Made by a program: the position numbers and the translations under genes. Below, one piece after another: positions 47,367 through 58,974 of a stretch of DNA of 64,000 nucleotides. The notes under the pieces were generated by a model that ran no database searches, was not told where the DNA came from, and saw nothing but the letters and a program-made list of their open reading frames with translations. Source of the stretch: Phymorhynchus buccinoides (taxonomy: Eukaryota; Mollusca; Gastropoda; Neogastropoda; Raphitomidae); assembly GCA_017654935.2 (NCBI GenBank), contig CM065710.1, forward strand, positions 21,244,772-21,308,771, written 5' to 3'. Within the stretch, counting starts at the first letter, position 1, and every line of letters starts with the position of its first letter.

Positions 47367-48250
47367 TCAGCTGTTCACTTCTTTCAACAAGATCTCCAGC
47401 CAGCACGGGCAGCTGGTCACAAACTGTCTTGAGTAGCACGGGCCCCAGCCTTTGGCGAAACTGACCCGGGCCGACCAGGGGTCATAGGGCCCGTCCGCCA
47501 GGCCCGGGTCACGGGTCCTTTGCAAGGCCCGCAGCCTGTCGTAATGGAAGAGGCGCACCGAATACCCCGGACACACCTTCCACACCACCAACGTCTTCGA
47601 GTTGGGCTCTTCCAACGTGGGCGAGTTCACGAAGATCGGGAACTGGGAGCGGTTGTACAGCCACACCGATCTCCCCTCACGGCTCAGAATGAGCCCCAAC
47701 CCGATCTTTTCACGGGTTTTGCGGACGGGGTCCATTGTAGGGAGAGGAGGGGTGTTGAGTTGGAGGAGTTGCAGACACATGCCGCTGCCGTGGGGCAGGC
47801 GTTGGAAGACGTTGAGCGAAGGTTCTCTGAGCGTGTAGAGACGACCCACGCGCTGACGCAGCTCCCAGTAGGCAATGCTGCACCAGTGATGGGGGTGGGG
47901 GTGGAGAGGGGGTGGGTGAGGGGTGGGTAAGTGGTGGTGGTGGTTATTGCGGTGGTGGGGTGTGTGGGTGGGGGAAGAGTTAGTCCCTCCTCCGTTTGGG
48001 CTGTGGTTATGATGGTCATCATTACTGTCTGCATGGTTGATGACAATGTCGTCTGTTGGGCTGTGGTTATGATGGTCATCATTACTGTCTGCATGGTTGA
48101 TGACAATGTCGTCTGTTGGGCTGTGGTTATGATGGTCATCATTACTGTCTGCATGGTTGATGACAATGTCGTCTGTTGGCTGCTGATGGTTGGGGGTGAT
48201 GATGGTGCTGTGCTGGAGGTGGTGGTGGTGGTTGGATAGGTCTTCTTCCT
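47367..48250 (-). CDS. Inhibitory SMAD (SMAD6/7 type), last exon with MH2 domain
   Basis: On the minus strand an acceptor tatgttacag precedes an exon that runs to a stop at 47367-47369. After a His/Asp/Pro-rich linker (about 120 residues) a full MH2 domain begins at HWCSIAYWELRQRVGRLY. It continues with GSGMCLQLL, REKIGLGLILSREG, PIFVNSPTLEE, VCPGYSVRLF, DGPYDPWSARVSFAKGWGPC and YSRQFVTSCPCWLEILL. It ends in KEVNS without the SSXS receptor-phosphorylation motif, as expected of inhibitory SMADs, which block type I receptors and R-SMADs in TGF-beta/BMP signalling. No PPxY motif is visible in this exon. The MH1-side exons were not found. SMAD6 and SMAD7 cannot be separated here, and an invertebrate may have one common gene. 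Confidence 0.95.
47997..48176 (-). repeat. In-frame 60-bp coding minisatellite, three copies
   Basis: Three identical or nearly identical 60-bp units encode TDDIVINHADSNDDHHNHSP in the SMAD linker, followed by further His-rich sequence. The unit length preserves the frame. Confidence 0.97.
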
Positions 48251-48760
48251 CTGTAACATAAAATGGATTCACATATCATCATTGTTTTATGGACTTTGAT
48301 CATTTGATCTGTCAGTCTGTCTGTCTCACACACGCATGCACACACACACACAAAAGAATGCGAATGAACATTTGAACACATGAACCCGATCTTTTCACAT
48401 GAACATTTGCACACACATCCATGTGCACATGCACACACATACAAACACCCTCCCTCTCTCTCTCAGCCTGTCGGTCCTCTGTCCATCTCTCCAATAAACA
48501 AACAGAAAACACAACCTATCCACACTTTTGACGCTTTCAGCCCACCATACATACATACTCTCCTTTTCTTAGTCTTCCCTTCCAAGCAGGCATTGTTGCC
48601 CATCCCACCCCCAATGCCATCATCCTCCCTGACAGTAAAAGGAACAACAGTGTGGCAAAGCGCATAAAACATGGTCTTAGTAGTTGGTTGCACTGCAAAA
48701 ATTGGAGTTTACACACACAGTGATGTCCCGAGACCCTGGTCATAGGACATTAATCCTATT
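48251..48760 (-). other. I-SMAD intron, no exon recognised
   Basis: A CA-rich stretch at 48325-48450 and ordinary intron-like sequence. No MH1 or linker exon was seen on the minus strand. Confidence 0.5.
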
Positions 48761-48764
48761 CATA

Positions 48765-49550
48765 TTGAAAATGTCTTATCCCTGTCCAGACAAATGTCCT
48801 ATTGATATTAAACACTGAAAATGTCCTATATCCCTGTCCAGACAAATGACCTATTGACATTGAACACTGAAAATGTCCTATCTCCCTGTCCAGACAAATG
48901 TCCTATTGATATTAAACACTGAAAATGTCCTATCTCCCTGTCCAGACAAATGTCCTGATATTAAACACTGAAAATGTCCTATCTCCCTGTCCAGACAAAT
49001 GTCCTATTGACATTGATTGAACACTGAAAATGTCCTATCTCCCTGTCCAGACAAATGACCTATTGATATTAAACACTGAAAATGTCCTATCTCCCTGTCC
49101 AGACACATGTCCTATTGATATTAAACACTGAAAATGTCCTATCTCCCTGTCCAGACAAATGACCTATTGATATTAAACACTGAAAATGTCCTATCTCCCT
49201 GTCCAGACAAATGACCTATTGATATTAAACACTGAAAATGTCCTATCTCCCTGTCCAGACAAATGACCTATTGATATTAAACACTGAAAATGTCCTATCT
49301 CCCTGTCCAGACAAATGTTCTATTGATATTAAACACTGAAAATGTCTTATCTCCCTGTCCAGACAAATGTCCTATTGATATTAAACACTGAAAATGTCCT
49401 ATCTCCCTGTCCAGACAAATGACCTATTGATATTAAACACTGAAAATGTCCTATCTCCCTGTCCAGACAAATGTCCCATTGACATTGAAATTTGAACACT
49501 AAAAATGTCCTGTCTCCCTGTCCAGACAAATGTCCTATTGAAGAATGAAG
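48765..49550 (+). repeat. About 52-bp tandem repeat, fifteen copies
   Basis: Units 'tattgatattaaacactgaa' plus 'aatgtcctatctccctgtccagacaaatg', with 'gacc' or 'tcct' as main variants and a few indels (44-58 bp). Confidence 0.95.
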
Positions 49551-49924
49551 AAAGCTCAGAAGGAAATACATATCGGTGACTATTAATTTATTATATTATC
49601 CATCGTTTATATATTTAACACAGTGACTTTCAAGGTCGTCCCCACAGGGCAAATGCCCTATTGGTGTGGAGTTGTTCTATATATATATATAGTCTATATA
49701 ATTAAAAAGTCTGATCTACCCTATGTCTAAACCTGAAGTAAAAACCTGTAATCTTTGATTCCTCCTTTTGTTTATGTGTTTTGCTTGTGTGCATGGAGTG
49801 ATTTGTGAGTTTTTTTAATAATTAAAAATCATTGCAATGGAATGAGTTAAATTAATGTTCACTAAGAAAGGCAACACTGAAGAAAAAAAATCGAGGGTGG
49901 AGAGGGTGGGGTTCAATTACATGA

Positions 49925-50025
49925 TTCCGGTTAGGGTTAGAATTAGGATTTTATTTTCATAAAACTAAAGAAAAAACAACAGACTTTGAGATTGGGAGCC
50001 GTAAACATGAGGGGGGTGGGGTGTC
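49925..50025 (-). repeat. Dispersed repeat T with telomere-like motif, copy 1
   Basis: The complement of 'gggttagaattagg', 'cataaaactaa', 'cagactttgagattggg' and 'gtaaacatgaggggggtggg' recurs at 58975-59085 in the same order. Both copies combine TTAGGG-like sequence with a poly-G/C run. Confidence 0.7.
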
Positions 50026-50036
50026 GAAAGTACGGC

Positions 50037-50485
50037 ATGGTCGGAAATGACTGACAATAATTAAAGTTGTTATTTGCCCCCTGACGGGGCCCCGGGCCTG
50101 GGCGAGTCGACTGGCGACAGCGTTATCTGCAGACAGGCATCTCTCCCTCCGCCCCGCCCCCTCCCCACCTCCACTCCCTCTACTGTGCCACTGATGAATG
50201 GGCACAGACTACTGGGGCCCTGTCAGGGGGCGCGCATTCCTCACTAACTAACTGGGCTTTACGCCGTACGCATGGCCCTTCGATCTGGTTACCTGTAGTT
50301 TCCCACTGTGACGTCAGCAGATAGCTGCTGTTCGGGATGGCTGGGCTACAATTTGGTTATAACAGAGATGCCTTGCTCAGGGTACATCCCCACACTGTCA
50401 AAAGGAGTCGAGTTGGTCTTTTACAACAATGTCCTAGCGTCAGTTAGTAGCAGTCAGTCATGCCAGTCAGTCATTTCCGACCATG
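50037..50485. repeat. Nested inverted repeats, possible MITE
   Basis: 'atggtcggaaatgactgac' at 50037 is the inverse of sequence at 50466-50484. Inside, 'tgccccctgacggggccc' at 50076 is nearly the inverse of 'ggggccctgtcagggggcgc' at 50213. The outer pair are about 430 bp apart and the inner pair about 155 bp. No coding capacity was seen; the type is unknown. Confidence 0.6.
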
Positions 50486-50499
50486 ACAGATAGCAGACG

Positions 50500-50840
50500 G
50501 GGCAGATGCTATTCTGGCAGGCCAACCCATCCCTTTGGCTGCAGCACTTCACTCTACTTGCTTCTATCGTGGGCTGACATAGGCCTGTAGTAAGGGGCCA
50601 ACAGCAAAGTGAGACCCGTACAATACACGATTCTCTACAGTCATGGACCATCATTAGTGCAGCTTCGTCTTTTGTGCAACACTGTCACACTATACAAGGG
50701 GATTGTGCACGGGCTCTTGGTGCTAAGGCTAGCGGGATTAGTTGCCAACGGAGGTGGGGATGTACCATGGGTAAGTCATCTCCACAGTCAAGCCCAGCCC
50801 TGAAGAACAGCACCTGTCCCCTCTGATAAGCACTGGCAGT
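50500..50840. repeat. Dispersed repeat shared with 18060-18370
   Basis: Matches the DYM-intron repeat in 'aggggccaacagcaaagt' and 'gtacaatacacgattctcta', and inversely in 'ggccaacccatccctttggc'. Confidence 0.55.
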
Positions 50841-50934
50841 CCAAGTCAGAAACGACAGACATTTCTTTTGTTTGTAAGTAACCCCCACTGTTTCACAGTG
50901 CTGAAGTAGTCCTTAGCAAGCCCCACACCAAATG

Positions 50935-50939
50935 GGAGA

Positions 50940-51013
<74 letters not shown>

Positions 51014-51075
51014 AATGAACACTGAACTGTTTTAATGTCATTGGCTTACATAGCTTAGATGACATGGGTGTGTGA

Positions 51076-51163
<88 letters not shown>
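50935..51163 (+). repeat. Two (GA)n microsatellites
   Basis: GA tracts at about 50943-51011 and 51080-51162 are separated by 68 bases of unique sequence. Confidence 0.95.
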
Positions 51164-51789
51164 ACCATCCTACAACTTTCAGCAATCATGCATTTTAACT
51201 ACCCCACCTTAATTTCTCGGCTCATACGGCTTTTTCAGCCTTGCCTTTCTTAGTGTATGTAGATTGGGTACTTCAACCTCTATCGGTTTCTACATTTAAC
51301 GTTAATTTTCATCCGTTTAAACAATTTAAAATATGCATCCGCTAATATCACAAAACAGGGGGCGATTTATGGAACAGCTTTGTCACTAAGTACGGATTTT
51401 CCCAAATCAAATGACTATAGTGACACAAAGACGTGTGACAGTCTCGTGACAGTCCTGTGACAAGTGGGAAACCCCGAAGTAGGCCACGCTATGGCTGTTC
51501 CATCATTTCTACTAAATGGTAAATAATGGAATTAATTTTTATTCACAATGATTATTGACAAAAAATAATTAACTCAAAAAGTTGCTACAATACTGCTCAA
51601 TGTTCGCTTCGAAAGGCAAGACTGGAAACGCCGAAAGAGCCCCCAAAATAAGGAGGGTCACTAAAGTACATAAAGGAATCAGTTTTCCACTCGATTCAAA
51701 TACTGAAATAGTATTGTACTATATAGTGTGGGACTGGCTCAAGCCTAAGCCTCGTGGCTTATAAACGTCCCTTCATTGATCACTGTTTT

Positions 51790-52330
51790 GCTTGCTTAAA
51801 GCATGCCTTTGAAATTATGATTGTAGTTCAATCATCGTATTCAAAAAATAGTTGGCAAAAATTCTTATCCTTGTCAATAAGAATGAATTATGTAATTTTC
51901 CCTCTTGATTTCTACTAATTCTAGTGCTGTTATAAATGGTCAGAGTGTAAAAGGAGAATCAATGCTAATGTCATCTAAGCCGTTAAAAATGTTGTACATC
52001 TGTATAAGGTCTGCCCTAACACGCCTTCCTTTTAATGAATGAAGGTTTAAGAATTTTAATCTATCTTGGTAACGTTAATCTATCTTGGTAATTTAAATCT
52101 ACAATTTGTAACCATTTTGGTTGCTCTCCTCTGTACCTTTTTAATAGAAGCTGATTGACGTTTTAGATACGGGTACCAGATGATGTTACAGTACTCTAAA
52201 TGTGGACGCACCATTGACTTGCATAATACTATTAATAGCACAAATGTTTCCTTATCTAAACCAATAAATGTACTTTTAATTATTCCCAGCGTCTGATTTG
52301 GTTTAAATAAGTTTGTATTCGCCAATACAC
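51790..52330 (-). mobile_element. LINE 3' coding fragment
   Basis: On the minus strand the frame reads LVRPHLEYCN-like sequence (SMVRPHLEYCNIIWYPYLKR) and KKVQRRATKMV, the thumb/C-terminal signature of many LINE reverse transcriptases. Further on, LKFLNLHSLKGRRVRADLIQ and MYNIFNG follow with stops. The catalytic part is absent, so this is a degraded 5'-truncated copy. Confidence 0.8.
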
Positions 52331-52859
52331 CAACATCTGATTTGCCTTATTTATCCCTTTATGGATATGTGTATCAAAGGTAAGATTTTTGCCAAAGATT
52401 TTTTTATCATTTAGACTGGAAAAAACCATTTTTCAATCAATAATAAACCTTTTTTTTCATTTATTATCTTGTTTATGCTAAGAACTTTTTTTTTCGTTTA
52501 CTCTTTGTCTGATCACAACTCCATCATAAGAAACTTCTATAAAAATAGTTTTTGTCCCCCGAAAGGGCCCCCACTAAGCTATGTAGGCCGTCTCTGGCAA
52601 AGTATGCCTGTCGAGTCGTGTAGTCTGCTGCCACACAATAAACACGCTCCTCCCCCACCTCTCTCTCTCTCTCTCTCCCTCCCTCTCTCTCAATGTACCT
52701 GTTGTTTTCTAGATTTCTTCTATATTTACTTGTAGTTTTTCTTTTCTTCATTTTTGGATTTCCGTTTAGTATCTGAACATACTATCTCTAAAAAGCTATC
52801 AATAGTTAGGACCTATTCAGAATTCTAGAGCAGTAAAGTTCTTCATCATCATCATCATC

Positions 52860-52906
<47 letters not shown>

Positions 52907-53395
52907 AAGTACCTGTTGTTTTCTACATTTCTTTTATATTTTACTTTTTGTTTTCCATCTCTTGAATTCCCCTTTGCAGAACATACTGTAGGTTAGACAT
53001 CTACCAATGGTTATTCTAGAGCAGTGAAGGCCTTCTTCTGTCTGTCTGTCTGTCGGTCTGTCTTCCAATGCACCTGTTGCTTTCAAGGTATCTTCTATGA
53101 TGTACTGTTTCTTTACTTTCTTGTTTTCCCTTTTGTGGAACCTTACAAAAGACTAGGTTGTGTTATAAAATCTATATACTTGAACAATAACATTTTCAGT
53201 GTTCCAACAAAGTGGGGGAGAAAAGCAAAACATTTTAATAAACACCTCTTTCTTCTTCTTTTTCTTCTTCTTGAGATTCTTGGTTATAAATCTGAACATC
53301 ATTATCTCATTCACACACAGAGCAAGGGATTTTACCAAATAACATGGATCGACGAGCCTATTTGAAAGGATGAAAAAAAGAAAAGAAATAGGCAA
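52330..53395. other. Non-coding, duplicated low-complexity stretches
   Basis: Three loosely similar segments (about 52660, 52870 and 53030) share 'tctctctcaatgtacctgttg' in part and 'tgttttctag/acatttctt', suggesting old tandem duplication. An (atc)n then (ct)n tract lies at 52841-52903. No gene is seen. Confidence 0.55.
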
Positions 53396-53680
53396 GTCTT
53401 TTGCATAAATAGTTCCACCAACTTCTGGAAGTCCTGTGCTTGTAACTTCCTCTAATCTGTCCCTCTCTTTGACTTTTCCATTTGCTTTCTGTCATCTACT
53501 ATCTTTCTTCCTTCTTGGCCCATTCTTCTGACCTCTAAAGAAAAAAAATCTTCCCAATAATTTTCTCCTTTTGAGTGTTGGCTGTATTCAGCAGGGGGAG
53601 ACCAGTGAACACTGAAAACCAGACACATACATTCCTCACCCATTATGGCTATATGGCCTGGGAATGCAGAAGGAAAAAAA
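53396..53680 (+). repeat. Dispersed repeat family S, copy 4
   Basis: Carries 'ccaacttctggaagtcctgt', 'gcttgtaacttcctctaatc', 'ctctctttgacttttcc' and the end 'atggctatatggcctgg'. Confidence 0.75.
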
Positions 53681-53799
53681 GTGTGAGTAAAAGTTGTACA
53701 ATAATTGTTTTTTCTCCAGTAGTGAAAGCATCTGTGTGTCTATGCGTCTAGTCTGTGTCTTACCTCGGCCACAATATTTCCATTTATACACCAGCTCGC

Positions 53800-54035
53800 A
53801 CATTACTTCAGTTTCTGACCCTCTATCTCTCCAGATCCCTAGGTATAAGCTTTCAACTGTTGGTCGGCGCTCTTTTGCTGTTTCAGGACGAACCTCCTGG
53901 AACAAACTTCCTCTCTCCCTCCGTCAGTTACCGACCCTCTGTGCTTTCAAATTAAATCTCAAGACCCACTTGTTTCCCCATCATTGAAGCTCATTCTCTT
54001 TTCCCCTCCACTCTCTTGCCTTTTGGTCTATTTCT

Positions 54036-54080
<45 letters not shown>

Positions 54081-54190
54081 ACGAATGCTTAACGTGCGTG
54101 TGTGTGCGTGCTTCGATTTGATAGATCTATACCATATAAATACTGTATGCTGCTGTTGTTGTTGTTGTTGTTGCCTATCGCAGTCTTTGT
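53800..54190 (+). mobile_element. CR1/L2-like LINE 3' fragment
   Basis: The frame reads SLQIPRYKLSTVGRRSFAVS, GRTSWNKLPLSLRQLPTL and FKLNLKTHLF, homologous to the C-terminus of LINE B (IPRYRTRTLGERSF...TWNKLP). A (GT)n tract at 54041-54075 and a (gtt)n run follow, as in its 3' UTR. The copy is short and old. Confidence 0.82.
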
Positions 54191-54291
54191 GTGTCTGTCT
54201 GTACACCATAGGCTTTTAGCCTTTAACAAATCTTGGGGTATATGGGTATAATAAAATGTCAGCGGTAACAATTCAAGGTTTGGCTTTAGTA

Positions 54292-54466
54292 CAGTAAAAA
54301 TCGCTTTAAGTCAAAATTGAAGGGACTGAAATTTTGTTTGGAGATAGCCAATATTTTGAGCTGAAGACTTTTCAACATAGATTATTTATATTATACTGGG
54401 ACAAAAAAATTATTGTGAGTTATCTAGTGTTTTTGAGTTATCCGTTTTTGAGTTATCACTTCACTG
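54292..54466. mobile_element. MITE family M, copy 2
   Basis: CAGTAAAAATCGCTTTAAGT at the left, 'tttgagttatcacttcactg' at the right, TA flanks. Same internal order as copy 1. Confidence 0.85.
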
Positions 54467-55019
54467 TATATTGTCAGGGGGAGTCTCGTTTGCTTCAATT
54501 CAAATTAATTTGTTAGTTTGTGTTCTGTAGCCCCTTACAACTGCTGGTTAATCATGTTTATTTATTAACCCAGTAGGCTTTATGCCATAATTCCACAAAT
54601 TAACCACCACCATCACCTCTCTCTCTCTCTCTCTCCAAAAAGAAGCTCCATTATCATCATACCCTACCAAAAAGAAACTCTTCTATTCTTATTCGACCAC
54701 TTGAAACCCTAATTATGGTCAAAATATGTGTTGTTATTTTTAACCTCTTTCCCCATAGCAACACATGCAGCTATAGGCTAGTAATATCATTACTACTGTT
54801 GCAAGCATAGTACTACTAGTACTAGTAGTACGGTGCCATGAGAAAATAATAATAAAAATAACGTGTACTTTGCCCATTACAAAGATCTACAGATTCTTCC
54901 ACAGCGACCCCCCAAAAAAAACAATAAAAAAATAAAAAAATTAAAAAAACTACTAAACAAAAATAATTTTTAAATTTCTGAACACTTGCATGCGTGCACG
55001 CACACACAAACACACCTAC
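54467..55019. other. AT-rich DNA, no gene seen
   Basis: Short CT run near 54617 and two 'aaaaagaa(g/a)ctc' repeats; otherwise featureless. Confidence 0.5.
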
Positions 55020-55021
55020 TA

Positions 55022-55233
55022 CAGTGGAACCTCCCTTATAAGACTCCCTCCCACATAAGACCTACTTCTCTGAGACAATGCCCTTCTTTATTTTATTTTT
55101 ATTAAGATTTCTATAGTGCAAACCTTTAAGCTCTGTGTGCTTTGTAAGTATTAAAATTACCTCCCTTATATTGACGAGTTATAAGGCCTCATTTTGGATT
55201 ATTTTTGAAGGTCTTGTAAGGGAGGTTCCACTG
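55022..55233. mobile_element. MITE, CAGTGGAACCTCCCTTATAA ends
   Basis: Inverted ends of about 23 bp (CAGTGGAACCTCCCTTATAA and its inverse ending in GGTTCCACTG) with TA on both flanks. A second inner 'cctcccttata' occurs. 212 bp, no coding capacity; Tigger-type ends. Confidence 0.88.
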
Positions 55234-55259
55234 TACTACTACTACTAATAATAACCATC

Positions 55260-55825
55260 ATGGCACCAACTCCAACCCGTCCCCCCTACTCTGTTCCTCA
55301 AAATGGATTAGCCCAGGAGCCAGCAAGCTACTGTGAGTTAGTATGTGTTACTGCAGAAACCACATGGGTGCTTCTACAAAATCCTGGAAAACATGAAAAG
55401 CAGGGTTCAGGCCTTGTTCCTTTGTCCTGGGGCACTGGGTGGATGCCTCGTGCCTCCATCCAAGCTGGGTGACCCTGCCCACTCTACGAGTCTCTCCCCG
55501 TGGGGATACCGGGGGGGGGGGGGGGGGTCTTTCATCAAAAATAGTTACACCTTCTGGAAGTTATGTGCTTGTAGCTTCCTTTAATCAGCCACTCTCTTTG
55601 ACTCTGCCTTTTCCCTTTGCTTTCTATCATCTACTATCTTTCTGATTTATTGACCCATTCTCCTACCTTTTTAAAAAAGATCTTCGAAATTATTTGTTTC
55701 TCCTTGAGCTCCTCCGAAATCAGAATGTGTCGGCTGTACGCAGCGGGGAGACCAGTAAAAACTGAAAACCGGACACATATGTACCTTATCCATTATGGCC
55801 ATATGGCCTGGAAACGAAGAAGAAG
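55260..55825 (+). repeat. Dispersed repeat family S, longest copy
   Basis: It extends family S upstream (gggtggatgcctcgtgcctc; gtctctccccgtggggatac) through a poly-G run at 55511-55527. It continues to 'gtcggctgtacgcagcgggg', 'atggccatatggcctggaaa' and a (gaa)n tail at about 55815. The (gaa)n tail supports a retroposed origin. Confidence 0.75.
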
Positions 55826-55934
55826 AAGTTCCTTGTTAGCGGGAGGGTGAAAGAGGGTGTGTGGGTGGAGGCGATGCTTTCCTGAAGCTGAGTGAACAGT
55901 GCTGTGAAGTAAGGGGATCAGACAGGTTCTCCAG

Positions 55935-56120
55935 AGCGTGACAACGCTACATCAAGCAGTCGTGCCATACCATTTTCGGATCCAGTGACCTTGACCTTTG
56001 ACTAATGATGCTCGAACTTGGCCTAGAAATCCTAAGTACCTATCCACATGCAAAATTACAGCCTCCTACGTGCCTCCGTTCAAACGCTATCATAACATAG
56101 TCAAATAGTCAGCCAGCCAG
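55935..56120 (+). repeat. Dispersed repeat shared with 61590-61655
   Basis: Both places contain 'acgctacatcaag', 'cattttcgg' and 'tccagtgaccttgacctttg'. The class is unknown. Confidence 0.65.
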
Positions 56121-56817
56121 GAAGAGACACACAGCCAGCCTTGAAAACAAACATGTGTGGCTATCGCGGCTGCAAAAGCAAGCGTGGTACTGGAGTGAAA
56201 GCATTTATCTCTAAACAATATTGTAGTTTTGGGATTCAGGAGATGGTTTGATTGATTTTCTTTGAGAGAGAGAGAGAGATCTATGTTTCTTTTGATGCTT
56301 TTAAGGGCACAACTTGTATCAGTTTTTCAGTTCAGATCTTTCATTTACTATGCTCAAGACTTTGGATGAATATATGTACCACGGTGTCACCCTCCCTCCA
56401 CATAAACACATGCTTTTTCAGTCTTAATAGGGAGTATAAGTGTACAAGTATAAAGCATTAAAAAGTAGAAGTGTTAAAAATTGGGGAGGATGGCATCTCC
56501 TCAAGTTTTCTACACTCACTTTACTGAGTGTGTAAAAAAATTCTTGGGAAAAAGTACCACGCCTAAAACCCCCTTTTAAAAAACCCTAAAAAACAACTGA
56601 ATTCAGACAATAGCTTGAAGAGAAGCCCCCTTGAAGCTATGGGAGCAAGCTGTGTGCCACTCTATCACACGCACCGTGCGCTTATCAACCTTGACAGCTC
56701 TTCTCCCCGCGTAGGTCTGTCTGTGTGTCTAGTCTGTGGGTCTGTCGGTTGGTCTCTCTATCGCTGTCTCTGTGTGTCTACCTGCCTGTCTCTCAGTGTC
56801 TGTGTGTGTGTATGTGC

Positions 56818-56818
<1 letters not shown>
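56121..56818. other. Non-coding, no gene seen
   Basis: No recognisable exon or array. A C/T/G-rich (ctgt)n-like stretch lies at 56713-56800. Confidence 0.45.

Positions 56819-56886
<68 letters not shown>
56819..56886 (+). repeat. (GA)n microsatellite
   Basis: About 34 uninterrupted GA units. Confidence 0.95.
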
Positions 56887-56889
<3 letters not shown>

Positions 56890-57077
56890 AATTAGTTTTG
56901 ATAGGCACAAAAACACAAACAGAAAAACAAATGTATTAACATTCACAGGACTTCACTTACATTTTATTTACATTATGGTGATATAGCAAAATTAAAAAAA
57001 TTACAGAAAAAACAATAGTTCCCCGAACCTTCGGCTCGGGGGACTAAAAAGATAACTGCACCGGTTTTGTGGAGTCG

Positions 57078-57109
57078 AGAGAGAGAGAGAGAGGGGGGGG
57101 GGGGGGGGG

Positions 57110-57152
<43 letters not shown>

Positions 57153-57156
57153 GGGG
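57078..57156 (+). repeat. (GA)n followed by about 60-base poly-G
   Basis: A short GA run continues into G runs interrupted by only two A residues (57093-57156). It has strong G-quadruplex potential. The true length is uncertain because such tracts are hard to sequence. Confidence 0.85.
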
Positions 57157-57299
57157 TCAGAAGAACTGGAGGTGATATATAAAGACAGACACATGCACAC
57201 GCGTGCCATTATCAGTATGTGGAGGGCAGAGAGAGGGAGGAGAGGGGAGGGAGAGAAAAGAGTGGTATGGAATGGACGGAGAGGGGAGGGGTGGGGGTC

Positions 57300-58135
57300 A
57301 CGGAAAGCCATTTTGTTGTGCATTGTTGAATATACATAACAAACAGCCAAGATGGGAATAGACGCACAGTGTTGTTGTGCGTTGTTGAATATACATAACA
57401 GCCAAGATGGGAATAGACGCACAGTGTTGTTGTGCGTTGTTGAATATACATAACAAACAGCCAAGATGGGAATAGACACACAGTGCTGTGCGTTGTTGAA
57501 TATACTGTATAACAAACAGCCAAGATGGGAATAGACGCACAGTGTTGTTGTGCGTTGTTGAATATACATAGCAAACAGCCAAGATGGGAATAGACGCACA
57601 GTGCTGTGCGTTGTTGAATATACTGTATAGCAAACAGCCAAGATGGGAATAGACGCACAGTGTTGTTGTGCGTTGTTGAATATACACAGCAAACAGCCAA
57701 GATGGGAATAGACGCACAGTGCTGTGCGTTGTTGAATATACTGTATAACAAACAGCCAAGATGGGAATAGACGCACAGTGTTGTTGTGCGTTGTTGAATA
57801 TACTGCATAACAAACAGCCAAGATGGGAATAGACGCACAGTGTTGTTGTGCGTTGTTAAGTATACTGTATAACAAACAGCCAAGATGGGAATAGACGCAC
57901 AGTGTTGTGTGTTGTTGAGTATACTGTATAACAAACAGCCAAGATGGGAATAGACGCACAGTGCTGTGTGTTGTTGAGTATACTGTATAACAAACAGCCA
58001 AGATGGGAATAGACGCACAGTGTGTGTTGTTGAGTATACTGTATAACAAACAGCCAAGATGGGAATAGACGCACAGTGTTGTGTGTTGTTGAGTATACTG
58101 TATAACAAACAGCCAAGATGGGAATAGACGCACAG
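57300..58135 (+). repeat. 53-63-bp minisatellite, about fourteen copies
   Basis: Units 'aacagccaagatgggaatag' plus 'acgcacagtgttgttgtgcg' and 'ttgttgaatatactgtata'. The first half of the array has tgcgttgttgaata, the second tgtgttgttgagta. The 386-codon open frame on the minus strand is an artefact of this array. Confidence 0.96.
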
Positions 58136-58216
58136 GTTATGACGGAATGCCAAGAATGAACGGAGCAGCACAAAGTAGGCCTAGTAAGTAGTTAAAAAAA
58201 GAAGATACTGGCCACG

Positions 58217-58217
<1 letters not shown>

Positions 58218-58288
<71 letters not shown>
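58218..58288 (+). repeat. (GA)n microsatellite
   Basis: About 35 GA units. Confidence 0.95.
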
Positions 58289-58290
<2 letters not shown>

Positions 58291-58960
58291 TCTAATACAG
58301 AGACAGATAAAGGAACAGATTATTTTCAGTAATAGTGGATGTCTGACTCTGCCTGCTGTCACACAGTCTGTCTGTCTGTCTCTCTCCACTCTATTGAGCC
58401 TTTCATTTTTGTTCACAAAAAAGAATGCGCATGTAAGTTTACGGGGAATATGGAAGAACAGCAGGAGGTGGGGGGGGGGGGGGGGGTGAACATCCCACCA
58501 CCACCACTAACACATTTCAGCCATGTTCTCCTCTTGAAAGGGGACAAATTCTACACTGCGAAAGTCAACAGTCTTGTCTTTTTGTGTGTTTCTTCCAGGC
58601 AGTTCTAAGAACCACAGTACATTACAATGGACAAGAAGACCTGTGCATTTCTTTCACCCTCACTGTCTGTCTGGCAGTCGGTCGCTCTCTCTTTCTGTCT
58701 CTCTCTCTCAAAGATGGCCTGACCTGTGACCTAATCTCTCTCTCTCTCTGTATGTGTGTGCGCGTGCGAGTGTGTCTTTCTGTGTTTGTGTGTGTGAGAA
58801 CATGCCAGTGCACATGGGTGCATGCCTGTAAAAGAAATGTGTGCCACCTTCTAGAACCTCAACATTTGGGTCAGACAGGAATGAAAAAATCTGATCACTT
58901 TATTTTAACACACACACTGAAAAAAACACGCTTATAGATTGGGGATAACGAATAGCGTAG
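58289..58960. other. Non-coding with G run
   Basis: A G run at 58470-58487 and CT/GT-rich stretches at 58685-58800. No gene is recognised. Confidence 0.5.
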
Positions 58961-58974
58961 GGTTAGGCAGCAAA

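Noticed and set aside
47520..48239. Plus-strand open frames opposite the SMAD exon
   Set aside because: They are antisense shadows of the GC-rich MH2 coding sequence and its His-rich repeats.
56973..58173. 386-codon open frame on the minus strand
   Set aside because: It is built from the 53-63-bp minisatellite plus poly-G/GA low complexity; no family resemblance.
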